NCBI GenBank assembly: GCA_937889015.1
Contig: CALARR010000080.1
Location: 1-16,620, forward strand
Reading direction: 5' to 3'
Length of the DNA: 16,620 bases
Source of the DNA: an uncultured Planctomycetales bacterium
GTDB lineage: Bacteria > Planctomycetota > Planctomycetia > Pirellulales > Thermoguttaceae
A model generated the notes under the pieces. The model was not told the origin of the DNA and searched no databases. It saw only the letters and a list, made by a program, of their open reading frames with translations. Positions within the stretch are counted from its first letter, which is position 1. Each line of letters begins with the position of its first letter. Shown piece after piece: positions 1 to 7,329 of this stretch. The position numbers were made by a program, and so were the translations under genes.

Positions 1-923
1 CGGCCGTTGCTGGCGCGTGCGGCCATGGCCGTGCGCGGATGCTGGTTGAGCTGGCCGGTGATGATGAACTGGGGAAGGGGGCCCCATTCCAGGTCGCGAC
101 CCAAGGGCAGTAGATGGTCCTGCAGGCATTGGTAGATGGGCCGGATGTGGAACTTCGGGTTGCGGAGGAAGCCCAGCAGCAGTTCCATGGGGCAGTTGCC
201 CGCCCCACGTCCCAGGCCGGCCATCGAGGCGTCGACCCGATTGGCGCCATGGATGATGGCCTCGATCGTGTTGGCAAAAGCCAATTGCTGGTTGTTGTGG
301 GCGTGCATGCCGACCTCCTTGCCGACCTGCTTGGCGTAGCCCTGGTACTTCTTCACCAGCAGTTCGACCTGTTCCGCGTACAGCGAGCCGTAGCTGTCGA
401 CGACGACGATTGTGCTGGCGGGCGTCTTGATCACCTCTTCCAGAACCTGCTCGATCTCGGTCTCGGTCGCCGTGGAGACGGCCATCAGGTTGGCGGTCAC
501 CTCATAACCCTTGTCGTGGGCGTCCTTGATCATGTCGACCGCCTCGGCCAACTGATGCACGTAGAACGCCACGCGGATCATGTCCAGCACGCTGTCCTTC
601 TTCGGCAAGATATCCGTATGCCAGTCGGACTTGCCGGCGTCGGCCATTGCCGAGAGCTTCAGTTCCGTGGGATTGTCGCCCACGATCCGCCGGATGAAGT
701 CTTCGTCGCAGAACTTCCAATCGCCGAAGCGATCGCGCGCGGCCAGCCGCTTGGAGGTCTTGTAGCCGATCTCCATGTAGTCCACGCCCGACTCCACGCA
801 GGCCCGATACACGGCGCGCACAAACTCGTCGCTGAAGCGGTGGTCGTTGATCAGACCACCGTCGCGAATCGTGCAGTCCAGGACTTTGATTTCGGGCCGA
901 TACGTGATCCAAGGCGCGTTCAC
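1..923 (-). CDS. DRE-TIM metalloenzyme (HMGL-like / 4-hydroxy-2-oxovalerate aldolase-like), 3' end cut by window edge
   Basis: The translation opens NAPWITYRPEIKVLDCTIRDGG. The IRDGG block (Arg20, Asp21) is the metal and catalytic strand-1 motif of the DRE-TIM family, Glu51 sits in DYMEIGYK, and the HxH metal ligands are His207 and His209 in GMHAHNNQQLAF. The following segment RVDASMAGLGRGAGNCPMEL closely resembles DmpG/BphI aldolases, and ITGQLNQHPRTA near the edge is typical of the HMGL-like 'aldolase catalytic domain' proteins. Enzymes of this fold make or cleave C-C bonds through a metal-bound enolate; the substrate here is unknown. The start is GTG at 923-921, because AAGGAG lies 6 nt upstream and no in-frame ATG fits. 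An acylating aldehyde dehydrogenase partner, as in DmpFG, is not visible. About 307 residues lie in the window, and the gene continues past base 1. Citramalate or isopropylmalate synthase-like activity cannot be excluded. Confidence 0.88.
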   Translation of the reverse strand, partial: MNAPWITYRPEIKVLDCTIRDGGLINDHRFSDEFVRAVYRACVESGVDYMEIGYKTSKRLAARDRFGDWKFCDEDFIRRIVGDNPTELKLSAMADAGKSDWHTDILPKKDSVLDMIRVAFYVHQLAEAVDMIKDAHDKGYEVTANLMAVSTATETEIEQVLEEVIKTPASTIVVVDSYGSLYAEQVELLVKKYQGYAKQVGKEVGMHAHNNQQLAFANTIEAIIHGANRVDASMAGLGRGAGNCPMELLLGFLRNPKFHIRPIYQCLQDHLLPLGRDLEWGPLPQFIITGQLNQHPRTAMAARASNG

Positions 924-929
924 ATCAAA

Positions 930-935
930 CTCCTT
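930..935 (-). promoter_or_regulatory. Shine-Dalgarno AAGGAG for the GTG-initiated aldolase-like gene
   Basis: On the minus strand AAGGAG is followed by 6 nt (TTTGAT) and then GTG. An ATG overlaps this GTG out of frame and runs straight into TGA, so GTG is the only sensible start. This site decides the annotation of the gene. Confidence 0.75.
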
Positions 936-1485
936 AGATAATCCTGACCATGCGGGCAGGGCATAGGCGGGCCGCTGGCGGTCGATCACGATGAAGTCGG
1001 GGCTGGAGGAAGTTCGGGATGCTTGGTCGGAATGCACGAGTGGACCTCCAGCAACCGTGGGGGGCGGCCGTGGAAGTCCAGGTCTGGGTTCTATCAGGGT
1101 CCATTCTCGCTGCTGTCGCGTGGGCTGTCAACGAATTCTTGCCGCAGTTAACATTCACTCTTATGGGTTGGCTGTGGAATGGGTCTTCTGGCCGCGGAGC
1201 AGGGGTGAAACTTGGGTTGGACACACGCCCTGGCCGGCTGGAGACGGAGATTTGTCCCCCCGATTCTCGTGCGCTTTGTTGCTTGGGGGCGGTCATACCG
1301 TTATTTTGTTGGATATCTCGTCCTGAGGAGTGGCACGGTGCACTACGCCCTCCGTCTGTGCGGAATGATCGACCCTCAGACCAGCAATGCCACCGGGGCG
1401 ACCAACGGAAGCCGGGCTTCCTGCGGCCTTCGCCCGCTGCGCGGCGGCTTGCGGTTCTGAACCCCCATCGCCAAAGGAGCGCGCC
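936..1485. other. Intergenic region between divergent genes, no convincing gene
   Basis: About 550 nt separate the divergent aldolase-like and isomerase-like genes. Open frames cross it on both strands, but their translations are low-complexity, rich in Arg/Pro/Gly and show no recognisable motif, and the longest minus-strand frame runs into the coding region of the next gene. It should hold two divergent promoters. The best plus-strand candidate is weak: TTGCTT, a 17-nt spacer and TATTTT near 1275-1305. A short dyad, CGGTCATACCG, lies around 1290. No RNA gene, repeat or clear terminator was seen. Confidence 0.5.
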
Positions 1486-3033
1486 ATGGAATTCTCGGAC
1501 CACGAAGCCTTTCATCCCCGTTGCTGTCCTTGCGGCTGCCACACCGAGCCGGTGGCAGGAATCGACCGCCGTGTATTTCTGGGAGGAGCCGCCCTGGGAG
1601 GGCTGGCCCTGGGCGGGATGACCTGGTCGGCAATTTCGGCCGCCGAGCCACAACTGCCCGCGGCGCCGCCGCGGCGCGCCCTGGTCGTGAAACCGGCCTT
1701 CTTCTACCGCACCTACACTCCGCGGCCGCAGTCCAGTTGGCGATCCTGGGGCGGCATCGAGACCCAGCAAGACGCTGACGGGGAAGTGGCGCGCATCAAC
1801 GAGGAGTTGAAGAAGCTCCAGGCCGAGGCCGATTTCCCTATGAAGGTTCTGCCCCTAGCCGCGGTCCACAACGTCAAGGAATTGGAGCAGGCGGCGGACC
1901 TGCCATCGGCCGACGTCCTCCTGGTCTACGCGGCCAACGGCGATCTGAAGGGACTGGACTTGCTGGGCAAGCAGGTGGTGTTCTTCATTCGCCACCAGTC
2001 CGGGCCGCTGTACCTGTGGTACGAGATCATCAGCCCGCGCTATCTCCGCCAGCACAAGGACCAGAACGCCATTCCGAGCGTCGATCCGGCGGATGTTGTC
2101 GTCGACCGGTTGGACGAGGTTGTGTGGCGTCTGCGTGCCCTGTGCGGGCTGGCGAACACCGTGGGCTCGAAGATCCTGGCCATCGGCGGTCCCGGGGCCT
2201 GGGCCCAGCCCAAGGATGTGGTGCCCAACCTGGTCCGCGAGAAATGGAAGATGGATCTCCAGACCGTCGGTTACGACGAACTGGGCAAGCTCCTTCAGGA
2301 AGCCCTCAAGGACCCGGCCGCCGTGGCCCTGGCCGAACGCCGGGCCACAGAATACCTCAAGCTGCCCGGCACCAAGATGGAGGCCCAACGCGGCTTCCTC
2401 GACCGGGCCTTCCTGCTGGAGATGGTGTTCCGCAAGCTCATGACCCAGGCCCAGTGCCGCGCGATCACCGTCAACGCCTGCATGGGCACGATCATGAAGG
2501 TCAGCGAGACCACCGCCTGCATGCCGCTGAGTACGCTCAACGACGAAGGTTGGCTGGCTTTTTGCGAGTCGGACTTCGTGGTGATTCCTTCGGGCATGCT
2601 GGCGGCGAACATTTCCGGCCGGCCCATGTTCCTCAACGACCCGACCTACCCGCACGACGGCCTGATTACGCTGGCCCATTGCACGGCTCCGCGCAAGCTG
2701 GATGGCAAGCAGCTTGAGCCGGTGCGGATTCTGACGCATTTCGAGTCGGACTATGGGGCGGCGCCCAAGGTCGAGATGCGCGCCGGGCAGAAGGTGACGA
2801 ACATCATTCCCGATTTCGCCTCGCAACGTTGGGTGGGATTCCTGGGCGAGATCGTCAGCGCCCCGTTTCTGCCCATTTGCCGCTCGCAGATCGAAGTGCG
2901 TTTCACCTGCGACGCCCAGAAGCTGGCCGAGCGCATGCCGGGCTTCCACTGGATGATGGTCTACGGCGACTGCATGCGCGAGATGGGCTACGCCTTGAAG
3001 AAGATTCCCATCGAGTGGGAAGTGTTGGGTTGA
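1486..3033 (+). CDS. Predicted Tat-exported protein with L-fucose/L-arabinose isomerase-like fold
   Basis: A 516-residue protein. The start is ATG 1486, preceded by AAGGAG with a 6-nt spacer; the frame is open 33 codons further upstream but without a ribosome site. Residues 27-32 (DRRVFL) match the twin-arginine consensus, followed by a Gly/Ala/Leu-rich hydrophobic stretch (about 33-52) and a probable cleavage site near SAISAAEP. The n-region carries a Cys cluster, Cys13, 14, 16 and 18 plus His19. The C-terminal half has CESDF (360-364), GRP (378-380), LND (383-385) and AHC (397-399). This order resembles the 'CExD...GRP.F..D...HC' core of fucose/arabinose-isomerase-like proteins. The family assignment is by motif resemblance only, and catalysis is unproven. 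It ends 12 nt before the stop codon of the converging nitroreductase gene. It may act outside the cytoplasm or be a binding protein derived from an isomerase. Confidence 0.8.
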   Translation: MEFSDHEAFHPRCCPCGCHTEPVAGIDRRVFLGGAALGGLALGGMTWSAISAAEPQLPAAPPRRALVVKPAFFYRTYTPRPQSSWRSWGGIETQQDADGEVARINEELKKLQAEADFPMKVLPLAAVHNVKELEQAADLPSADVLLVYAANGDLKGLDLLGKQVVFFIRHQSGPLYLWYEIISPRYLRQHKDQNAIPSVDPADVVVDRLDEVVWRLRALCGLANTVGSKILAIGGPGAWAQPKDVVPNLVREKWKMDLQTVGYDELGKLLQEALKDPAAVALAERRATEYLKLPGTKMEAQRGFLDRAFLLEMVFRKLMTQAQCRAITVNACMGTIMKVSETTACMPLSTLNDEGWLAFCESDFVVIPSGMLAANISGRPMFLNDPTYPHDGLITLAHCTAPRKLDGKQLEPVRILTHFESDYGAAPKVEMRAGQKVTNIIPDFASQRWVGFLGEIVSAPFLPICRSQIEVRFTCDAQKLAERMPGFHWMMVYGDCMREMGYALKKIPIEWEVLG

Positions 3034-3045
3034 CGGCGGCGCGCT

Positions 3046-3936
3046 TCACGCAAACCGCACCGACGCCAACTGCCGGCGAATGCCGCGGCGGAACCGGGCG
3101 TCGGGATAGCCCATGATGACCGCCAGGCCGATCTTGTCGTCCTTGGGAATGCCGTGTTTGGCCTTGAAAGCCGCGTTGCGCTCCAGCGCCACGGGCGTGC
3201 CCAGCATGCAGGTGCCCAAGCCCAGCGATTCGGCTGCCAGCATGGCGTAGGTGGCCGCAATGTGGGCGTCGGCCGGGTCGCCTGAGGCGGGGCAGTGGAA
3301 CAACATCACCAGGGGCGCGTCGTAGGTAAAATGGTCGCGGCCAGCCGCCCAATCGGCCGTGATGCCCTGGAACAGCGGACGCACGAATTCGCGCATCACC
3401 TGGGCCTGGACTTTGCCCATCATGGGACGCATCAGGGCCAGCATCAGTGGGTGGAACATACGCAGCATCTTGCCGAACCAGGCCACGGCCTCTGCGGCGA
3501 ACTGGTGTACCTTGTCGCGGCCGTGGAAGACCACGATTCCCACCTCGCTGGGCGGAATGCCCATGGGCGCCGTGCTGGTCATGGCCAGGATCCGGTCGAC
3601 CGTGGCTCGATCCACCTCTTGCGCCGTGAAGCGGCGGATGCTGCGGCGTGCCAGAAGCAGGGCATCGAGTTGGTCGGCCGTGGCGCGTGGGGATGGCAGG
3701 TCGACGAGGTCGTTGGGCGAGAACCGGCGGCCTTCCACGCGGATCGCTGCATTCGGGCAGATGGCCATGCACTGCCCGCAGGCAAAACAGCCCATGAACG
3801 ACCGCTGGGCGACGCTCACACGGCCTTGGTCCAAGGCCAGGGTGGCTGTGCCGCAGACCTGGGCGCAGCGACCGCAGGCGTTGCAGCGTTGGGCATCGAT
3901 GGTGGGTACGGCCGATTCCCGAAACGACAGGGTCAT
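3046..3936 (-). CDS. Ferredoxin-nitroreductase fusion protein
   Basis: A 296-residue protein with two modules. Residues 10-70 hold two [4Fe-4S] motifs: Cys18, 21, 24, 28 (CNACGRCAQVC) and Cys50, 53, 56, 60 followed by Pro (CFACGQCMAICP). From about residue 90 onward it is an FMN nitroreductase domain, opening with the FMN-contacting RRSIRRF (98-103) and closing with LGLGTCMLG and IGLAVIMGYPD. Proteins of this architecture pass electrons from iron-sulfur clusters to FMN to reduce a substrate that is usually unknown. They are cytoplasmic; no signal is seen. The start is ATG 3936, because GGAGG lies 7 nt upstream; the frame extends about 79 codons further without family resemblance. It is transcribed convergently with the isomerase-like gene, with no space for a terminator between them. 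Confidence 0.93.
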   Translation of the reverse strand: MTLSFRESAVPTIDAQRCNACGRCAQVCGTATLALDQGRVSVAQRSFMGCFACGQCMAICPNAAIRVEGRRFSPNDLVDLPSPRATADQLDALLLARRSIRRFTAQEVDRATVDRILAMTSTAPMGIPPSEVGIVVFHGRDKVHQFAAEAVAWFGKMLRMFHPLMLALMRPMMGKVQAQVMREFVRPLFQGITADWAAGRDHFTYDAPLVMLFHCPASGDPADAHIAATYAMLAAESLGLGTCMLGTPVALERNAAFKAKHGIPKDDKIGLAVIMGYPDARFRRGIRRQLASVRFA

Positions 3937-4221
3937 GGTTTTGCCTCCGTTGCGTCCCAATATACGGAATGTCCGGCACGGCAACAGAGGGCTCGCGGCC
4001 GGTGAAGCCCCCGACGCTTGGGCCCTAACTCGCGGCAGGGGGCCCGCAGACGAGACGAAGCTCTCTGGAGAGGGGCCGAAGAGCCCCGGGCACGATCTCT
4101 GGTTCGTATCGTCGGGGGCCGCCATCCCTCGGCCCGGGCCCGGTTGCGGCGCGTGTGGGAAGTCGTCGCACAAGTTGTTATTTTGCTGTGACTTAGAACG
4201 ACGTTTTTCTTTCCGCTGCCG
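3937..4221. other. Intergenic region between divergent nitroreductase and gyrA genes
   Basis: With the gyrA leader this non-coding gap spans about 390 nt. The first 200 nt are very GC-rich with runs such as CGGCCCGGGCCCGG near 4130-4143. The part just before the gyrA promoter (about 4170-4215) is clearly more AT-rich, as expected upstream of a strong promoter. Open frames crossing it give no recognisable protein. No promoter for the minus-strand gene could be identified with confidence. Confidence 0.5.
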
Positions 4222-4250
4222 TTGTGAAAACGCCCCTCAAACGTTATACT
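4222..4250 (+). promoter_or_regulatory. Candidate sigma70-type promoter of gyrA
   Basis: TTGTGA at 4222-4227 (4 of 6 to the -35 consensus), exactly 17 nt, then TATACT at 4245-4250 (5 of 6 to -10). The predicted transcription start is near 4257. The preceding bases are AT-rich in an otherwise GC-rich region. It is the best promoter match noticed in the window and points at gyrA. Confidence 0.6.
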
Positions 4251-4278
4251 TCCGGTTTGATTTTGCAGCCGCGGGAGC

Positions 4279-4296
4279 CCGGCGTCATGACGCCGG
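4279..4296. promoter_or_regulatory. 18-bp perfect palindrome in the gyrA leader
   Basis: CCGGCGTCATGACGCCGG equals its own reverse complement. In RNA it would form a 7-bp GC-rich stem with a CAUG loop, about 22-40 nt after the predicted transcription start. It could be an operator or a leader hairpin affecting translation. It also contains the ATG of a short upstream reading frame. Confidence 0.5.
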
Positions 4297-4325
4297 AAAC
4301 GCCCACCGGTGCATGTGATCCGTAG
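4287..4325 (+). CDS. Possible 12-codon upstream ORF in the gyrA leader
   Basis: ATG 4287 opens a frame encoding MTPETPTGACDP with stop TAG at 4323-4325, immediately followed by ATG 4326, the first in-frame ATG of gyrA. GGGAG lies about 9 nt upstream of ATG 4287. The abutting TAG-ATG arrangement would allow termination-reinitiation. No regulatory codon run is visible in the peptide. It could equally be chance, especially if gyrA starts further downstream at TTG 4425. Confidence 0.25.
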   Translation: MTPETPTGACDP

Positions 4326-7160
4326 ATGGGGTTTGCAGCGCGAGATGCCCTGCCGTCCACCCTCGGGACGGTTGCGGCGTCTGACAGCTGGGCCCCAATC
4401 ATAGAGCTGAAAGGTCGTAACAACTTGGCCACCGATTCCACACTGCCTCCCGAACCACCGGACAATGACGGCTTTCCCGAAGACGAAGGGCCCCTCGAGG
4501 GCGATATCCAGGGTGGTCGGGTGCTGGAGCTGTCAATCGAGGATGAGCTGAAGGGCAGCTACCTGACGTACGCCATGAGCGTGATCGTCTCGCGCGCGCT
4601 GCCCGACGTGCGTGACGGCTTGAAGCCTTCCCAGCGGCGGATTCTGGTCGCGATGAACGACCTGAATCTCACGCCCGGCGCGGCGCGCATCAAGTGCGCG
4701 AAGATCTCCGGCGACACCAGCGGCAACTATCATCCGCACGGCGAAAGCGTGATCTATCCGACCCTGGTCCGCATGGCCCAAGAGTGGAACATGCGGCACG
4801 TGTTGGTGGACAAGCAGGGGAATTTCGGCTCGGTCGCCGGATTGCCGCCGGCGGCCATGCGGTATACCGAGGCGCGGATGTCGGCCATCACCGCCGTGAT
4901 GATGGAGGACTTGAAACTCGACACGGTGGACTATGTGCCCACCTACGACGAATCACGCACGGAACCGACGGTCCTGCCGTCGAAGTTTCCGAACCTGTTG
5001 GTCAACGGGGCGAATGGCATCGCGGTGGGCATGGCCACATCCATCCCGCCGCACAACCTGGGCGAGATCTGCGACGCCCTGATTCGCTTGATCGACGATC
5101 CCCAGGTGTCCATTGACGAACTGATGGAGATTGTGCCCGGTCCCGACTTCCCCACCGGCGGCGTGGTGTGCGGACGGTCGGGAATCCGCCGCGGCTACTA
5201 TACGGGTCGGGGGACGATTGTGGTCCGCGCTCGGGCGCGGATCGAGGAGGTGGGCAAAGGCCGCAGCCGGATCGTGGTTACCGAGATCCCGTACCAACAG
5301 GCGCGCGACCGGGTCGAAGAGCGGATTGCCCAACTGGTCAACGAGGGGCGGATTCCCGGTATCTCGGCGATTCGCAACGAGAGCGATCTGAAGGAGCCGG
5401 TGCGCCTGATCCTGGAGTTGAAGCGCGACGCCGATCCGGACGTGGTGCTCAACCAGCTTTACCAGTTCTCCCCGCTGCAGGACAGCTTCTCGATCATCTT
5501 GTTGGCGCTGGTCGACGGCAAGCCGCGGGTCCTGCCCTTCAAGGGGTTACTGGAGGAGTTCATTCGGCACCGGGTGACGGTTATTCGTCGCCGAACGCAG
5601 TACCTGCTGAGCAGGGCGCGCCAGCGCAAGCACACCGTGGAAGGATTGCTGCTGGCCTACGCGAACATCGACGAGGTGATTCGCGTGATCCGCACTTCGT
5701 CGACTCAGGCCGAGGCCAAGCAGCGGTTGATGACCATCGAGTGCCCTTCCGCCCTGATGCAGCGTGCCCTGGGCGAAGAGGGTTTTGGCCAGTACCAGGA
5801 AGAGCGCGGGGTGCGCGAAAGCTATACGCTGACCCCCGTCCAAGCCGACGCCATTCTCCGCCTGACGCTGGGGCAGTTGGTGAATTTGGAGCAGGAGAAA
5901 CTGGGCGAGGAGCATCGCAAGTTGTTGGACGACATCCGCGAGGACTTGCGGATCCTGTCCGACGAGCAGAATATTCTGCAGATCATCCGCCAGGACCTGC
6001 AGGAGATGAAACGCCGCTTCGGCGACGAGCGCCGCACGGAAATCAGCGGCGATGAAGTCGGCGAGATCGAGATGGACGACCTGATTCCCGAAGAAACCAT
6101 GGTCGTTTCGATCAGCAGCAACGGCTACATCAAACGCACTCCTGTCTCGGCCTACCGGGCCCAGCATCGCGGCGGCAAGGGGCTCACCGGGGCCAAGACC
6201 GAGGAAGAAGACCCGATCCAGCACTTGTTTATCGCCAGCACGCACGCCTACCTGATGTTCTTCACCAATCAGGGCAAGGTCTACTGGCGCAAGGTCTATG
6301 ACTTGCCGCAGTCGGCGCGCGACAGCCGCGGCCGCGCGGTCGTAAACCTGCTGAGCCTGGCCGAGGGTGAGCAGATCGCCGACTGCCGGCCGGTGCGCGA
6401 CTTTGACAAGCCGGGCCACCACCTGATGATCGCCACGGCCCAAGGATTGGTGAAGAAGACCGACCTGGCGGCTTACAGCCGGCCGCGGCCCAGCGGCATC
6501 ATCGCCATCAAGCTCCGCGAAGGGGACGAACTGGTCGACGTGGTCATCACGCGGCCGGGCGACGAAGTGGTGCTGGCCACGGCCCACGGCATGGCGATCC
6601 GCTTCAAGGAGTCGGACGCGCGGCCGATGGGCCGCGACTCCAGCGGCGTCAAAGGCATCAGCCTGGTCGGCGACGACCACGTGGTGGGCATGGTCGTGGC
6701 CGATCCCGACGCCTGCCTGCTGACCGCCTGCACCAACGGCTATGGCAAGCGGACCCCCTTCGGCCCCAATTCGGCTGAAGATCTGCCGGAAGGAGCCGAA
6801 TCCGACGGCTCGGCCGAGACCGAGACCACGGCGGAGGCGGGCGAGGAGGAAGAAGGCGTTTCCTCGCAACGTTCCTATCGCGCCCAACGGCGCGGCGGCA
6901 AGGGATTGCGGGATATCAAGACCACCGACCGCAATGGGCCGGTGGTGGGCATCGTGCGGGTCGACGACCTGGACGAGGTGATGATCATGACCACGCGAGG
7001 CAAGATCCAGCGCATCCCGGTCAACGACATCAGCATCGTCGGCCGCAACACGCAAGGCGTGCGGATCATGAGCCTGGAAGAAGGCGACCGGTTGGTGGCG
7101 GTGAAGCGCGTGCCGCACGAAGAGGGCAACGGACCGCAAGCGGAAGGCGAGGCGTCGTAG
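4326..7160 (+). CDS. gyrA: DNA gyrase subunit A
   Basis: 944 residues from ATG 4326. GyrA cuts and rejoins DNA in the GyrA2B2 complex to introduce negative supercoils. The breakage domain opens with ELKGSYLTYAMSVIVSRALPDVRDGLKP, and the catalytic tyrosine is Tyr180 in AAMRYTEAR. The quinolone-pocket segment is HPHGES (136-141), with Ser141 equivalent to E. coli Ser83 and Pro145 in place of Asp87, as in PVC-type GyrA. The beta-pinwheel C-terminal domain has a GyrA-box QHRGGKG (613-619) and a second copy QRRGGKG (854-860), the latter preceded by an acidic insertion at about 814-848. A C-terminal GyrA-box identifies gyrase rather than ParC. The start is uncertain: ATG 4326 has no Shine-Dalgarno, and TTG 4425 (residue 34) has a weak AAGG 10 nt upstream. 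Conserved sequence begins near residue 70, so either is possible. No gyrB is nearby. Confidence 0.97.
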   Translation: MGFAARDALPSTLGTVAASDSWAPIIELKGRNNLATDSTLPPEPPDNDGFPEDEGPLEGDIQGGRVLELSIEDELKGSYLTYAMSVIVSRALPDVRDGLKPSQRRILVAMNDLNLTPGAARIKCAKISGDTSGNYHPHGESVIYPTLVRMAQEWNMRHVLVDKQGNFGSVAGLPPAAMRYTEARMSAITAVMMEDLKLDTVDYVPTYDESRTEPTVLPSKFPNLLVNGANGIAVGMATSIPPHNLGEICDALIRLIDDPQVSIDELMEIVPGPDFPTGGVVCGRSGIRRGYYTGRGTIVVRARARIEEVGKGRSRIVVTEIPYQQARDRVEERIAQLVNEGRIPGISAIRNESDLKEPVRLILELKRDADPDVVLNQLYQFSPLQDSFSIILLALVDGKPRVLPFKGLLEEFIRHRVTVIRRRTQYLLSRARQRKHTVEGLLLAYANIDEVIRVIRTSSTQAEAKQRLMTIECPSALMQRALGEEGFGQYQEERGVRESYTLTPVQADAILRLTLGQLVNLEQEKLGEEHRKLLDDIREDLRILSDEQNILQIIRQDLQEMKRRFGDERRTEISGDEVGEIEMDDLIPEETMVVSISSNGYIKRTPVSAYRAQHRGGKGLTGAKTEEEDPIQHLFIASTHAYLMFFTNQGKVYWRKVYDLPQSARDSRGRAVVNLLSLAEGEQIADCRPVRDFDKPGHHLMIATAQGLVKKTDLAAYSRPRPSGIIAIKLREGDELVDVVITRPGDEVVLATAHGMAIRFKESDARPMGRDSSGVKGISLVGDDHVVGMVVADPDACLLTACTNGYGKRTPFGPNSAEDLPEGAESDGSAETETTAEAGEEEEGVSSQRSYRAQRRGGKGLRDIKTTDRNGPVVGIVRVDDLDEVMIMTTRGKIQRIPVNDISIVGRNTQGVRIMSLEEGDRLVAVKRVPHEEGNGPQAEGEAS

Positions 7161-7329
7161 AGCACCATCGTGGCGGGGGCCGGCCCGGCTGTATTCGGAG
7201 TTTGTTGCGTCTCAGGCAAGCGATGCCGTGAGGCCGACCATCGGGAGACCGGTTTTACCGCGTAACGGCCGGGACAGCCACGACATCCCTTTTCTGACAC
7301 CCAATATCCTTCAGGATTCGTCGTTTCTC

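Noticed and set aside
934..1770. Minus-strand open frame of 278 codons in the gap before the isomerase-like gene
   Set aside because: It overlaps the N-terminal coding part of the plus-strand gene, has no ribosome site worth noting and resembles no family.
1855..2949. Open frame of 364 codons on the minus strand opposite the isomerase-like gene
   Set aside because: Antisense shadow; the plus-strand frame has a signal peptide, a ribosome site and family-like motifs.
5547..7139. Open frame of 530 codons on the minus strand opposite gyrA
   Set aside because: Its translation is His/Asp/Val-rich low-complexity sequence typical of the antisense of a GC-rich gene, and gyrA on the other strand is certain.
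7161..7329. Possible gyrA terminator around GGGGGCCGGCCCGG
   Set aside because: The stem is short and no T tract follows, so I could not support it.
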